A DNA stretch of 64,000 nucleotides, taken from CAYMQB01 sp964392665. GTDB taxonomy: Bacteria > Hydrothermota > E44-bin80. This document shows positions 25,488-33,973 of the stretch, in pieces. Made by a program: the position numbers and the translations under genes. The notes under the pieces were generated by a model, which did not search any database, was not told the origin of the DNA, and saw nothing but the letters and a program-made list of their open reading frames with translations. The stretch lies in the NCBI GenBank assembly GCA_964392665.1, contig CAYMQB010000003.1:43990-107989 (forward strand), written 5' to 3'. How positions within the stretch are numbered: position 1 is the stretch's first letter; every line of letters starts with the position of its first letter.

Positions 25488-25814
25488 TTATGCTGTTGTT
25501 TTTCTGGCTTTTGCTACAGCTACTATTATACCCCAGACTGCAAAAGTAACTGCAGTAATTGTAATTCCTAATGCTATGTCTTTGACGGGATTCTTGCCTA
25601 TTAAGAATAGTTCTCCATTCCAGAGATGGTCTATTAGACCGAAAATAGCAGCACCAAAGAGTAAAAGTTTAAGCCAGGTAATATCGGGTCTGTTAGGTTT
25701 TCTTATGAAAGATACTATTATGGCGGTTATGGTGGGGATTGTGTAACACAAACCAAACCCTAGAAAAGTTGCTGTAAACAAAGTATTAATAGGTACATTG
25801 GTTATTACGAACAT
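25488..25814 (-). CDS. Small membrane protein, unknown function
   Basis: 108 aa with three predicted membrane helices: about 7-36 (INTLFTATFLGFGLCYTIPT onward), 47-64 (LKLLLFGAAIFGLIDHLW) and 80-103 (IALGITITAVTFAVWGIIVA). A GGAGG-type ribosome site precedes the ATG. It lies 55 bp downstream of hdrB at the end of the first Hdr/hydrogenase operon, so it may anchor that complex or simply be read with it. I do not recognise a family. Confidence 0.6.
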   Translation of the reverse strand: MFVITNVPINTLFTATFLGFGLCYTIPTITAIIVSFIRKPNRPDITWLKLLLFGAAIFGLIDHLWNGELFLIGKNPVKDIALGITITAVTFAVWGIIVAVAKARKTTA

Positions 25815-25869
25815 TTATATTACCTCCTTTAAGAAAGATTTGATTTTTTAATTGAGTCATACTATTGAT

Positions 25870-26736
25870 TTAAGTTGCCAATAGCGCTTTTGGTTTAATA
25901 GTGTTCATATTAAACCCCAATTCCTTTGGTGCGAAACCTAAAGCAAGCCCAAGTATTTGAGAGTAATACAGAACCGGTATATTATATTCCTGTTGGAATA
26001 TTCTCTCCATCTTTTTCTGGTTTTGCTCATACATAACATCACAGAACGGACAGAGTAAGATTATAGCATCGGCACCCTCCTTTTTTACGTAGTTAAGTTT
26101 CTTATTTGCAATTGCCAAGGATGTTTCTTCGTCTATACCCAAAATACCACCGCCACAGCAAGATAGATTCTCCTCATAATTAATGGACTTCGCCCCTGTT
26201 ACATTAATTAATTCACAAAGGCTCTTTGGATTTTCCGGTTCATCGAATTTATTAAAGGACTCCGAGGGTTTGAGATAGTGACATCCGTAGTGAGCAGCAA
26301 ACCTAAAACCTTTAAGTTTTTTCTTTATCTTCTTTTTTATTGTGTTTACACCAATATCTTCGTATAGAATCCTGGCAAAGTGCTTAACATCTATTGTTCC
26401 TTTGAACTCAACACCAAAATCGTTTAGTTTCTTGTTTATTTCCAGCCTTAATACCTCATCCTGTTTAAGCCTATGGTTGGTTTCGGTAAGAATACCTGTG
26501 CAGGCTGCACACATTGTCATCATATCTAATCCCTGAGCTTCTGCAATCGCTATATTGAAAGCAGAAAATAGAAAGGCTGCATTGCTGTCCACAGCTTTTA
26601 AGGGAAAGCCGCAGCAGAGATATCTGTCATTATAGTATAGTTTTATCCCCAAAGTTTCACATACTTTTCTTGCAGAGATTTCGTAATTCTGTCCTCTAAC
26701 CGGCAAAGTGCATCCAAGAAATAGTGAGTACTTCAT
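25870..26736 (-). CDS. HdrB-like heterodisulfide reductase subunit (two CCG domains), first copy
   Basis: 288 aa. HdrB carries the non-cubane [4Fe-4S] clusters that reduce disulfides in methanogens and related sites in bacterial Hdr-like complexes. The start YSLFLGCTLPVRGQNYE is typical. Both CCG motifs are present: CCGFPLKA with CAACTGIL (about 41-90) and GCHYLKP, CCGGGILG, CPFCDVMYEQNQ (about 150-245). It follows hdrC by 9 bp and belongs with the HdrA-MvhD fusion and hydrogenase subunits upstream. Bacteria lack CoM/CoB, so its disulfide or electron acceptor is unknown. Confidence 0.92.
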   Translation of the reverse strand: MKYSLFLGCTLPVRGQNYEISARKVCETLGIKLYYNDRYLCCGFPLKAVDSNAAFLFSAFNIAIAEAQGLDMMTMCAACTGILTETNHRLKQDEVLRLEINKKLNDFGVEFKGTIDVKHFARILYEDIGVNTIKKKIKKKLKGFRFAAHYGCHYLKPSESFNKFDEPENPKSLCELINVTGAKSINYEENLSCCGGGILGIDEETSLAIANKKLNYVKKEGADAIILLCPFCDVMYEQNQKKMERIFQQEYNIPVLYYSQILGLALGFAPKELGFNMNTIKPKALLAT

Positions 26737-26745
26737 TTCTTCTCC

Positions 26746-27240
26746 TTATTGATTTTTTATGTAATTATAGATGTTTGCCAAGCCGAGCAATTTCCTTGTA
26801 GCTAGAACATTCTGAGATATCGGAGGTAGACCTCGCTGTTCCCTTTTTTTGTTCGTAAAATCTTCTATCTCATAGAGTCCACCGTAGTTGTGAAGTGCAG
26901 CAATCTGAGCTTCGTAGGATGGGTGCATGTATCCTTGTTTCACCGCAATATTCTTCAAGACAGCCATGAGGTCGGTTAAACATACACCTTGAGGGCAGCG
27001 CTCCTGACAGGCATAACAACCTGTACATAGCCAGAGAAAAGAACTGGATAGAACTTCCTCTTTCATTCCCAAAACAGTCATCCTAATAATTCTTCTTGGA
27101 TTGAAATGTTCATTAACTTCCCTTATGGGACAGGATGCGGTGCAGGTTCCACAGGCAAAACAGTTTGTAAGGTGTTCTCCTCCAGGTTCTTTCATCACTT
27201 CATACTTGAATTGTGAATCAAGCTCTTCTACCTTTATCAT
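26746..27240 (-). CDS. HdrC-like iron-sulfur subunit
   Basis: 164 aa. Two [4Fe-4S] motifs: CFACGTCTASCP (about 27-38) and CTGCYACQERCP (about 70-81), which pass electrons from HdrA to HdrB. The helical segment FNPRRIIRMTVLGM between them is the family hallmark. The spacing on both sides is 9-12 bp, so it is translated with large subunit and hdrB. Its C-terminal half (about 100-164) is also seen in the HdrC fusion at 49049-50377. Confidence 0.93.
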   Translation of the reverse strand: MIKVEELDSQFKYEVMKEPGGEHLTNCFACGTCTASCPIREVNEHFNPRRIIRMTVLGMKEEVLSSSFLWLCTGCYACQERCPQGVCLTDLMAVLKNIAVKQGYMHPSYEAQIAALHNYGGLYEIEDFTNKKREQRGLPPISQNVLATRKLLGLANIYNYIKNQ

Positions 27241-27252
27241 CTTTCACCTCCA

Positions 27253-28716
27253 TCAAATATTCCTAGTTACCGTTTTATGAATTTTACCAAGTGAATCATA
27301 AATTCTGACTTGCAAAGGCATATGACCTGGCAGGGAGTGGGTGGCACAGGCAAAACATGGGTCGTAAGCTCTGAAAGCCATTTCCACCATATTCAGCAAT
27401 CCATCGGAAACATTACCTTTCTTGATCAGTCCTTTTGCTGCCTTTTCTATGGACATACATATAGCGGCTGCATTATTAACGGTAGCTACTATCAAGTTAC
27501 ATTCGGTTATTTTACCTCTTTTATCCGTTTTGTAATGGTGGAAAAGTGTACCTCTGGGTGCTTCAACAACACCTACTCCTTCCTTTGGCTCAATGGTAGG
27601 GAAATTTCTTATGTGAGGATCGGTGATTTCCGTATCTTCTGCAAGTTCCTTCATTCTCTCTGCAGCATATAAAGCCTCGACCAGTCTTGCCCAGTGATAT
27701 GCGAGCGTATTATGGGCTGGTTTACCAAGCGTATCAAATAGTTTTTCATACTCTTCTTGAGCCAGGGGAGTTGCCATTCCAGTAGCAGCATTTAACCTTG
27801 CAAGTGGGGCAACTCTGAAGACACCACTCTTCTTACCATCGACAAAGCCTTTCCATCCAACATTTTTTAGATACGGAAACTTCATATAACTCCACGGTTC
27901 TACATGTTCTTCGATATGGTCCAGGTAGTCCCGCGGTTTAAATTTCGCAAACTTCTTGCCAGAAGGGTCTACCACTCTTATGTCACCATCATAAAAATTG
28001 ACCCTGTTCTTATCATCAACAAGTCCCATATAATAGGTTTTGTGTTTGTATATATCACCAACAATGAGATTTAAGTATTCTTCATTTTTAAGGACTATAT
28101 CTTCGAATGCCTTGAGTGCGAATTGTGCAAATTCAACGGTCTCTTCAGCAGTTTTAAGAATTTCCTTTCTCTCTTTTTCACTCACACCTCTTGATATGCC
28201 GCCCGGTAAACCACAAACTGGATGTATAACCCTTCCACCAAGCAGTGTTATAATATCCCTGCACTTTTTTCGTATTCTAATTACTTTTTTGCCTGTCCGT
28301 AAACCCACCGTTGCGATAACTCCAAGGATATTTCTCAGTTCAGGGGATGCCTGTGGTCCGACTATGAAGTCTGGACCACCCAAAAAGAAAAAGTGGAGAA
28401 TGTGGTCTTCGAACATAAAAGCAGAATAGATTAGCTCTCTTATTTTCTTAGCTGCAGTGGGAGGTACTACCTTATATAGGTCATCCAATGTTTTGGTTGA
28501 AGCCATATGATGTGCAGTAGGGCATACACCACATATTTTGGGTGTTATTCTTGGCATCTCTTCTGCAAGACGTCCGGTAGAAAATTTCTCGAAACCTCTC
28601 AGCTCGGGAACCTGAAAGAAAGCTTTTTCCACATCTCCAAAGTTATCCAAGAATATCTCAATTTTACCATGTCCCTCGAGTCTTGTTACTGGTTCTATTG
28701 TGACTTTCTTTCCCAT
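27253..28716 (-). CDS. NiFe-hydrogenase large subunit, group 3c (MvhA)-like, first copy
   Basis: 487 aa catalytic subunit. The start TIEPVTRLEGHGKIEIF is typical. Nickel ligands are in the L1 motif KICGVCPTAHH (about 62-72) and the L2 motif DPCFACATH near the C-terminus (about 452-460). A 27-residue tail after the L2 His would be removed by a maturation protease. The start ATG 28716 has GGAGG 6 bp upstream and sits one base after the small-subunit stop. In methanogens MvhA feeds H2 electrons to HdrA through MvhG and MvhD; the same set of genes is present here. Confidence 0.93.
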   Translation of the reverse strand: MGKKVTIEPVTRLEGHGKIEIFLDNFGDVEKAFFQVPELRGFEKFSTGRLAEEMPRITPKICGVCPTAHHMASTKTLDDLYKVVPPTAAKKIRELIYSAFMFEDHILHFFFLGGPDFIVGPQASPELRNILGVIATVGLRTGKKVIRIRKKCRDIITLLGGRVIHPVCGLPGGISRGVSEKERKEILKTAEETVEFAQFALKAFEDIVLKNEEYLNLIVGDIYKHKTYYMGLVDDKNRVNFYDGDIRVVDPSGKKFAKFKPRDYLDHIEEHVEPWSYMKFPYLKNVGWKGFVDGKKSGVFRVAPLARLNAATGMATPLAQEEYEKLFDTLGKPAHNTLAYHWARLVEALYAAERMKELAEDTEITDPHIRNFPTIEPKEGVGVVEAPRGTLFHHYKTDKRGKITECNLIVATVNNAAAICMSIEKAAKGLIKKGNVSDGLLNMVEMAFRAYDPCFACATHSLPGHMPLQVRIYDSLGKIHKTVTRNI

Positions 28717-28717
28717 C

Positions 28718-29686
28718 CTAAACCTCCTTCCTTTTTCGGTGTAACAGGGAAGACGGTAAACTATACATATAGGATTGACCAGCAACATCCTCCAGGCTGT
28801 CAAACAAGGTTTTTTCCTCTTGTTCTGTCCTTGCTTCAGCCAGAGAAGCTATAGCGGAGAGAATTTTATCTCCCTGGTCTACCGTTCCTTTAATAGGACC
28901 GAAACATCCCCTGCATGGCATATTTGCATTTATACACCTTTCACCACATCCGGATCTTGTTGCAGGACCGAGACAAAAAATACCTTGTTCAAGAAAACAT
29001 TTACGAGGATCTGGTTGAACCATATGTATCCTCTGGAATTTTTTGATAGAGAGTTTCTGTGGTTTGTTCTCACCTCTTGGGCAAGTATCACACAAGGATT
29101 TGTCTGGTGCAAAGACCGAGCACTTTTCAGGTAACTTATTCTCAAGGATCGACGTTAATGCACCCATAATAAGATCCGGTGGAGGTGCACAACCAGGCAA
29201 GTAATAGTCAACATCCACAACCTGATCCAGGGTTTTCACCGTGTCATAGAATTCTGGCAAGGTAAGTTCATAACCATCAACATTGACATTGGTTTTTGGA
29301 ATAACTCCTTCCGGGTTTTGGACTGAAGGAAGCGATTTGTAGACAGTATTGAATATCTGTTCAGCATCCCAGAAGTTTGCAAGACCAGGAATGCCGCCTA
29401 AATGTGCACAGCTTCCAAAGGCAACGACGAGTTTGGATTTTCTTCTGAGAAGTTTCGTTATATTCTCTTGTTCCTGTGTCCTGATGGCTCCGTTTATGAA
29501 ACTTACAGCAATTTCCCCGTCTTTCATAGTCTCAATATGCTTATATTTGAAATCCAATGCAACTGGCCAGAGAACAATATCAACTGCCTCTACGACTTTC
29601 AAGATATCCAGACCCAGATCCACGACGGCTTCTTCACAGCCGCCACAGGATGCATTCCAGTAAAAAGCCACTTTTGGTTTTCTCAT
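28718..29686 (-). CDS. NiFe-hydrogenase small subunit (MvhG)-like, first copy
   Basis: 322 aa iron-sulfur subunit without a Tat signal, so the enzyme is cytoplasmic. The proximal cluster ligands are in NASCGGCEEAV (about 13-23), FGSCAHLGGIPG and YLPGCAPPPDL. Further Cys groups (CDTCPRG, CFLEQGIFCLGPATR, CGERCINANMPCRGCFG) ligate two more [4Fe-4S] clusters. The start overlaps the HdrA-MvhD stop by 4 bp. With the large subunit it forms the H2-oxidising part of an Mvh-Hdr complex. Confidence 0.93.
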   Translation of the reverse strand: MRKPKVAFYWNASCGGCEEAVVDLGLDILKVVEAVDIVLWPVALDFKYKHIETMKDGEIAVSFINGAIRTQEQENITKLLRRKSKLVVAFGSCAHLGGIPGLANFWDAEQIFNTVYKSLPSVQNPEGVIPKTNVNVDGYELTLPEFYDTVKTLDQVVDVDYYLPGCAPPPDLIMGALTSILENKLPEKCSVFAPDKSLCDTCPRGENKPQKLSIKKFQRIHMVQPDPRKCFLEQGIFCLGPATRSGCGERCINANMPCRGCFGPIKGTVDQGDKILSAIASLAEARTEQEEKTLFDSLEDVAGQSYMYSLPSSLLHRKRKEV

Positions 29687-31320
29687 TCTCGTTCTCCTCC
29701 TCTCATCTCTTCAAGAATACTTTTTATTCTGCCTGATTCTTTCTTCCCGAGCCATTCTATCCTTATCTTCTCCTTAGGTATGCCGAACTGCTCGATTAAA
29801 TTGGCTGTTACAGAAAGCCGCTTTCTCAATATGAAGTTGCCTTTATTATAGTGACAAGCATCCGGATAACACCCCGATATAAGAATATTCCTTGCGTGTT
29901 TCTGAAAGGTTTTTAGAATGAAACCAACACTAATCCTACCCGTGCAGGGAACTTTTATTACTTTCACATTTTTATATCCATTCCCTGCCCATTTTTCATA
30001 AGCGCCGTATGCACTCCATTTGCACAGAAAGGCAACCGTATCATCCTTTTTTACCTTCTCATCTATCTGGTGAAAGAGATCAGAATCTGTGTAACCTTCC
30101 AGTGTATTTGCACCTGTTGGACAGGTAGCGGTACATATTCCGCAGCCCATGCACAGCGAGGGGATTACTTTTATCTTATCTTCTTCTTGCACTATTGCAC
30201 AATAAGGACAGACATATAGACAAAGTTTGCAGTGGGTTTCGGAGCATATATCGGAATTTATTTCGGCAACGGGAGTTCTTATCGAGATATCTTTTAGGGT
30301 ATTAATGGCGGAAAGAGCAGTACTCCTCGCTTCAATTAGTGTCTCTGCTACATTTTTGGAATATGCCGCACAGCCGCAAACAAATATCCCTTTTGGATTA
30401 GAGTCCACAGAAAGTAAGGAGTTTAAGTATGTTGTAGGGAATTTCCCTTTGTCCCCAGTATCCAATGGAATTCTCAACATCGAAAGTACTTTTTCATCAC
30501 CCACATAACCATGACTCAATATGACGTAGTCTGCTCTAATTTTCAAGAGGTCTCCAAGAATTTCATCCTCTACCTTAACATACAAATTCTTATTTAGTTC
30601 TTCTATGGCAGAAGGTCTTCCCCTTATGAAATTGACATTGTATATATCCTTAAGTGTGTTGAAAAAGCTTTCGAGATTCCCATAACTGCGCATATCTATA
30701 TAAGATACATAAACCTCGGTATAAGGATTTTTGTCTTTTATCAGTTTTGCTTCCTTAAGACCTATGAAACAGCAAACCCTGGAACAGTGAGGCAGATAAT
30801 TTTTATCTCTTGAACCCGCGCAGTTAATTATCACCACGCTCTTTAAATCCACTGGATTTATCTCACCAGATGATACTTTTTCCTCGAACTCGATTGGTTT
30901 TAGTACCTTTTTGTATCTACCATAACCGTAAGCTTCAACTTTCTCTATCTCGTAATCCTTCAATCCCGTTGCCACGACAATGGCTCCGACTAAAATCTTT
31001 TTCTTCTTCCCTTTCTGCTTCAACTCAACCTGATAGTTTCCTATATCCCCATTTGCCGCAATCATCTCTGTTTCAGTGAATATTTCTATGTTTTTCTGTT
31101 TTTCAATCTCTTCTATTAAAGGTTGCAATGTATGGGCATCTGGCATTCCTTCCGGATATAACTGATTGAGTCTACAAACCATTCCGCCGAGGGCTGGTTC
31201 CTTTTCTATAAGATAGACATGGTAATCTGCATAGGCGACATTCCTTGCTACTTCTAAACCTGCCACTCCACCACCAATCACAAGTAATCTTTTACTCTGT
31301 GGTTCAAACTCGATACTCAT
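29683..31320 (-). CDS. HdrA-MvhD fusion protein
   Basis: 545 aa. HdrA holds the bifurcating FAD and MvhD links hydrogenase to HdrA. Residues 12-350 are the HdrA flavoprotein (LVIGGGVAGLEVARN; CAGSRDKNYLPHCSRVCC). Two [4Fe-4S] sets follow (C359/C364/C367/C371 and C390/C393/C396/C400). Residues about 428-540 are an MvhD domain, normally a separate 140-aa protein. Its first cluster motif reads CKWS (C433, S436) where separate MvhD copies here read CNWC; C459, C484 and C489 (GCYPDACHY) remain. It is shorter than the methanogen HdrA (about 650 aa). It is the first gene of the operon. Confidence 0.9.
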   Translation of the reverse strand: MSIEFEPQSKRLLVIGGGVAGLEVARNVAYADYHVYLIEKEPALGGMVCRLNQLYPEGMPDAHTLQPLIEEIEKQKNIEIFTETEMIAANGDIGNYQVELKQKGKKKKILVGAIVVATGLKDYEIEKVEAYGYGRYKKVLKPIEFEEKVSSGEINPVDLKSVVIINCAGSRDKNYLPHCSRVCCFIGLKEAKLIKDKNPYTEVYVSYIDMRSYGNLESFFNTLKDIYNVNFIRGRPSAIEELNKNLYVKVEDEILGDLLKIRADYVILSHGYVGDEKVLSMLRIPLDTGDKGKFPTTYLNSLLSVDSNPKGIFVCGCAAYSKNVAETLIEARSTALSAINTLKDISIRTPVAEINSDICSETHCKLCLYVCPYCAIVQEEDKIKVIPSLCMGCGICTATCPTGANTLEGYTDSDLFHQIDEKVKKDDTVAFLCKWSAYGAYEKWAGNGYKNVKVIKVPCTGRISVGFILKTFQKHARNILISGCYPDACHYNKGNFILRKRLSVTANLIEQFGIPKEKIRIEWLGKKESGRIKSILEEMRGGERE

Positions 31321-31353
31321 ATAGCCCCCTTCGTTATATTCTATTTCCTACTA

Positions 31354-31382
31354 AATATATAGGAGATTAGTCGATTTGTCAA
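31354..31382 (-). promoter_or_regulatory. Sigma-70 promoter of first Hdr/hydrogenase operon
   Basis: On the minus strand TTGACA (31382-31377), a 17-bp spacer and TATATT (31359-31354). The expected transcription start is near 31347, 27 bp before the ATG at 31320, with an AAGGGGG ribosome site. Confidence 0.8.
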
Positions 31383-31389
31383 GTTTTTT

Positions 31390-31405
31390 TGTGAAAAAAA
31401 TCACA
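31390..31405. promoter_or_regulatory. CRP/FNR-family binding site candidate
   Basis: TGTGA-AAAAAA-TCACA matches the CRP consensus exactly, and the arms extend one base on each side (TTGTGA/TCACAA). It lies just upstream of the -35 box, centred about 50 bp before the expected transcription start. No CRP/FNR gene is in the window. Confidence 0.55.
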
Positions 31406-31493
31406 AAGTGGTTAATTTTTTTATGGGGAAATACGTTTATTAGTTTTTTATATTATACTATTCAGAAATTATTGAGGTACTTTTTTAGTTCCT

Positions 31494-31580
31494 TTAAAGA
31501 AATATTTCTTGTTTCACGGGATTCGGTCCGAGTTTCTTCACCTCTTCTGTAAATTCGTTTATAGCTTTACGAATCTTGGA
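31494..31580 (-). pseudogene. Remnant of an MvhD gene (C-terminal end)
   Basis: On the minus strand this stretch reads AINEFTEEVKKLGPNPVKQE then IFL and a stop. It closely matches the C-terminus of the MvhD genes at 34956 and 36410 (TEFTEKIKKLGPNPAKEE). The in-frame sequence upstream (to a stop at 31614-31616) loses the similarity, and no start exists. It is a broken copy left between the hydrogenase maturation protease and the HdrA-MvhD fusion. Confidence 0.75.
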
Positions 31581-31694
31581 CCTTGGGATACAGAGACCCA
31601 AGGATGGATACTCTTAAGCCAGGGGAAATAAAGGATATACTATGTTCCGTTGAGAACTTTTTCGAAATAGAGGAGTCTACTGAGGGGTGTTATG

Positions 31695-32231
31695 CTAATT
31701 CTTTAGTCTAAAACGTCGGTTCTGAAGTTTAGAAGTAGAAATGCTATTAAGGCTTTGCCTAATTATTGTATTCACTGTTTTGGGAACTGCCTTTCTTACT
31801 TCAAGAGTGCATTGCTCGCTGAAAGTCGTATTGTCTTTAATTTCAATAGCATAAATGTCTATCTGTTCCGGGATACTTACACCACACCTTTTTCCGATCT
31901 CGATTGCGGTTGCAAAATTTACATCGTGGGGTGAGGATATGTGTATTGTTGAACTAAAATCAGCGACCTTTACTTTATAAAGGGTACCAGGATTTCCTTT
32001 CTTTGTTTTTATAGCATCAATGACGATTAGTTTTTCATATCCAACGATTAGATCTAATATAGCTAATCCCCCGATACTCGCTTCAATCACATCTATATCC
32101 TCGTCCGGTTCCCATGCAAAACAGGAGGTATGGTCTTTTAATTTATCTTCTATACGGTGAGCAATCTCTATTCCTATTCCATCATCCGACAGAATGGGAT
32201 TTCCCAGTCCTAAGATTAGAATCTTTGCCAT
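31695..32231 (-). CDS. NiFe-hydrogenase maturation protease, second copy
   Basis: 178 aa. The signature LGLGNPILSDDGIGIEI (near residue 5), the second acid in VIDAIKTKKGNPG and the His in SSPHDVNFATAIEIG mark a functional HycI/FrcD-type protease. It is separated from its likely substrate, the large subunit upstream, by the repeat at 32276-32433. ATG 32231 matches the family start; an ATG seven codons earlier is possible. Compared with the copy at 19062 it has a natural C-terminal extension. It is the last gene of the 19.5-kb run. Confidence 0.88.
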   Translation of the reverse strand: MAKILILGLGNPILSDDGIGIEIAHRIEDKLKDHTSCFAWEPDEDIDVIEASIGGLAILDLIVGYEKLIVIDAIKTKKGNPGTLYKVKVADFSSTIHISSPHDVNFATAIEIGKRCGVSIPEQIDIYAIEIKDNTTFSEQCTLEVRKAVPKTVNTIIRQSLNSISTSKLQNRRFRLKN

Positions 32232-32275
32232 TTTTAGTAAATGTTTAATCAACTACATTACATTTCAAAGAAGGC

Positions 32276-32433
32276 TGTCATTGCGAGTTTCTCTTCTTGC
32301 CCTGTGTAATACCATTATGCACAAAACATTTTTCTATTACACGGGGCTTGTTCCACAAATGCGAAGCAATCCCATATTCACTTTCTGTCAATATGAGATT
32401 GCCACGCCTGCCACAGACAGGCTCGCAATGACG
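32276..32433. repeat. Dispersed hairpin repeat, second copy
   Basis: It begins TGTCATTGCGAG and ends CTCGCAATGACG. The first 95 bp match, inverted, the core of the element at 14397-14563, including the hairpin GCCCTGTGTAATA ... TATTACACGGGGC form. The outer terminal repeats of the first copy are missing here. It sits between the large subunit and the maturation protease genes. Confidence 0.7.
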
Positions 32434-32487
32434 GGGTTTACTGACTATTTACCATCTGATACTCTCGTAATCTGCTTCTCTGATAGT

Positions 32488-33972
32488 CTATTTTATCTCC
32501 CGGCTAAGTCTCTTAACTACTCTACCGTCTGGAGCATGTATAATAATTTCCATAGGCATATGACCCGGAAGGGTATGGGTGGCACACGCAAGGCAGGGGT
32601 CGTATGCACGAAAAGCCATTTCTACCATATTCAAGAGACCCTGGTTTACTTTCCAGTTCTTTATGAGTTTTTGAGCCGCTCTTTTAACAGACATATGCAT
32701 ACCCGCATTATTATGCCCTGTCGCAACTATCAGATTCACTCTCTCTACCATACCTTCTTTGTCTACCCAGTAATGATGCATAAGTGTTCCTCTTGGTGCT
32801 TCACATATGCCGACACCTTCACCAGGTGTCTTGGTGGGTATATTTCTTACCTTCTTGTTTGTTATTTCCTTGTCTTTTATTAGCTCTACCATCCGCTCAC
32901 TTGCATAGAGATTTTCAATAATTCGAGCCCAGTGCATAGCCAGGGTATTATGCGCCGGTTTTCCTCCCAGGATTTCATACATCTTTTCATAGGCTTCCTG
33001 TGCTGCAGGTGTTGCCATCCCATCTGCTACATTTAATCTTGCTAACGGTGCTACACGATATATGCCACTATCTTTGCCATCCACAAATCCCTTCCATCCG
33101 ATTTTCTTCAAGAAGGGGAATTTTAGGTATGACCACGGTTCAACATGTTCCCCAATGTAATCTAAATAATTGTCCTCGTTAAACCTGCAATATTCCTTAC
33201 CATCCGGGTCAACTACCTTTACTTCCCCATCATAGAAATTAACCTTATCATTTTTATCAACAAGTCCCATATAATAAGTCTTATGATAATATATATCGCC
33301 TGTTATTAGATCAACATAATCCTTATTCTTCAAGATAAGGTCATCAACTACAAGTTTTAGCGTATATTTGCCAAATTCCACTAATTCCCCTGACATCTGT
33401 TCGATTTCCTTGCGTTCCTCTTCGGTAATGGGGTGAGATAGACCTCCCGGTAATCCGGTTACAGGGTGAATGGTCTTTCCACCTATTATCTCTTGAACCC
33501 TCTGGGCATTGTATCTATTTTTAATTACTACTTTGCCAACATCCATCCCAACTTTACCAATAACACCGAATAAGTTCCTCTGTGCTGGAGGAGCATCGGG
33601 ACCCATCAGAAAATCAGGAGCTCCACCGAGAGCATATATATGGGCAAGATGAGAATGGACCATATGTGCACAGTAACCCAATTCTCGCAATTTTTTTGCT
33701 GCTGAAGGGGGTTCTACCTTAAACACAGCATCCAAACATTTTGATGATGCAATATGGTGGGCCCAGGGACATACTCCACAAAGCCTTGTGGTAAGCCTTG
33801 TCATCTCTTCAACCGGTCTTCCCTGACAGAATCTCTCAAATCCTCTAAGCTCGACTACCTGAAAATAGGCATCTTCAACATTACCTTCATCATTAAGAAA
33901 AATTTCTATTTTTCCATGGCCTTCTAATCTGGTAATGGGCTCAATCGTTATCCTCTTTTTCTTCTCTGACAT
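32488..33972 (-). CDS. NiFe-hydrogenase large subunit, group 3c (MvhA)-like, second copy
   Basis: 494 aa. The start ITIEPITRLEGHGKIEIF, L1 motif RLCGVCPWAHH and L2 motif DPCLACATH are all intact. A 28-residue C-terminal tail follows the L2 His for protease cleavage. It is clearly paralogous to the copy at 27253 (same lengths and motifs). The start ATG 33972 follows the small-subunit stop by one base; upstream in-frame codons belong to that gene. It ends the hydrogenase part of the large Hdr/sulfur cluster. Confidence 0.93.
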   Translation of the reverse strand: MSEKKKRITIEPITRLEGHGKIEIFLNDEGNVEDAYFQVVELRGFERFCQGRPVEEMTRLTTRLCGVCPWAHHIASSKCLDAVFKVEPPSAAKKLRELGYCAHMVHSHLAHIYALGGAPDFLMGPDAPPAQRNLFGVIGKVGMDVGKVVIKNRYNAQRVQEIIGGKTIHPVTGLPGGLSHPITEEERKEIEQMSGELVEFGKYTLKLVVDDLILKNKDYVDLITGDIYYHKTYYMGLVDKNDKVNFYDGEVKVVDPDGKEYCRFNEDNYLDYIGEHVEPWSYLKFPFLKKIGWKGFVDGKDSGIYRVAPLARLNVADGMATPAAQEAYEKMYEILGGKPAHNTLAMHWARIIENLYASERMVELIKDKEITNKKVRNIPTKTPGEGVGICEAPRGTLMHHYWVDKEGMVERVNLIVATGHNNAGMHMSVKRAAQKLIKNWKVNQGLLNMVEMAFRAYDPCLACATHTLPGHMPMEIIIHAPDGRVVKRLSREIK

Positions 33973-33973
33973 C

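Larger units (their letters stand above)
31321..31694. other. Intergenic region between the two Hdr/hydrogenase clusters
   Basis: These 374 bp hold the minus-strand promoter, the CRP-like site and the MvhD remnant listed separately. A short plus-strand reading frame (31604-31714, about 36 codons) has no supporting similarity. Nothing else is seen. Confidence 0.5.

Noticed and set aside
31604..31714. Short plus-strand frame of about 36 codons
   Set aside because: No similarity, weak ribosome site, and it overlaps the 3' end of the opposite maturation protease gene.
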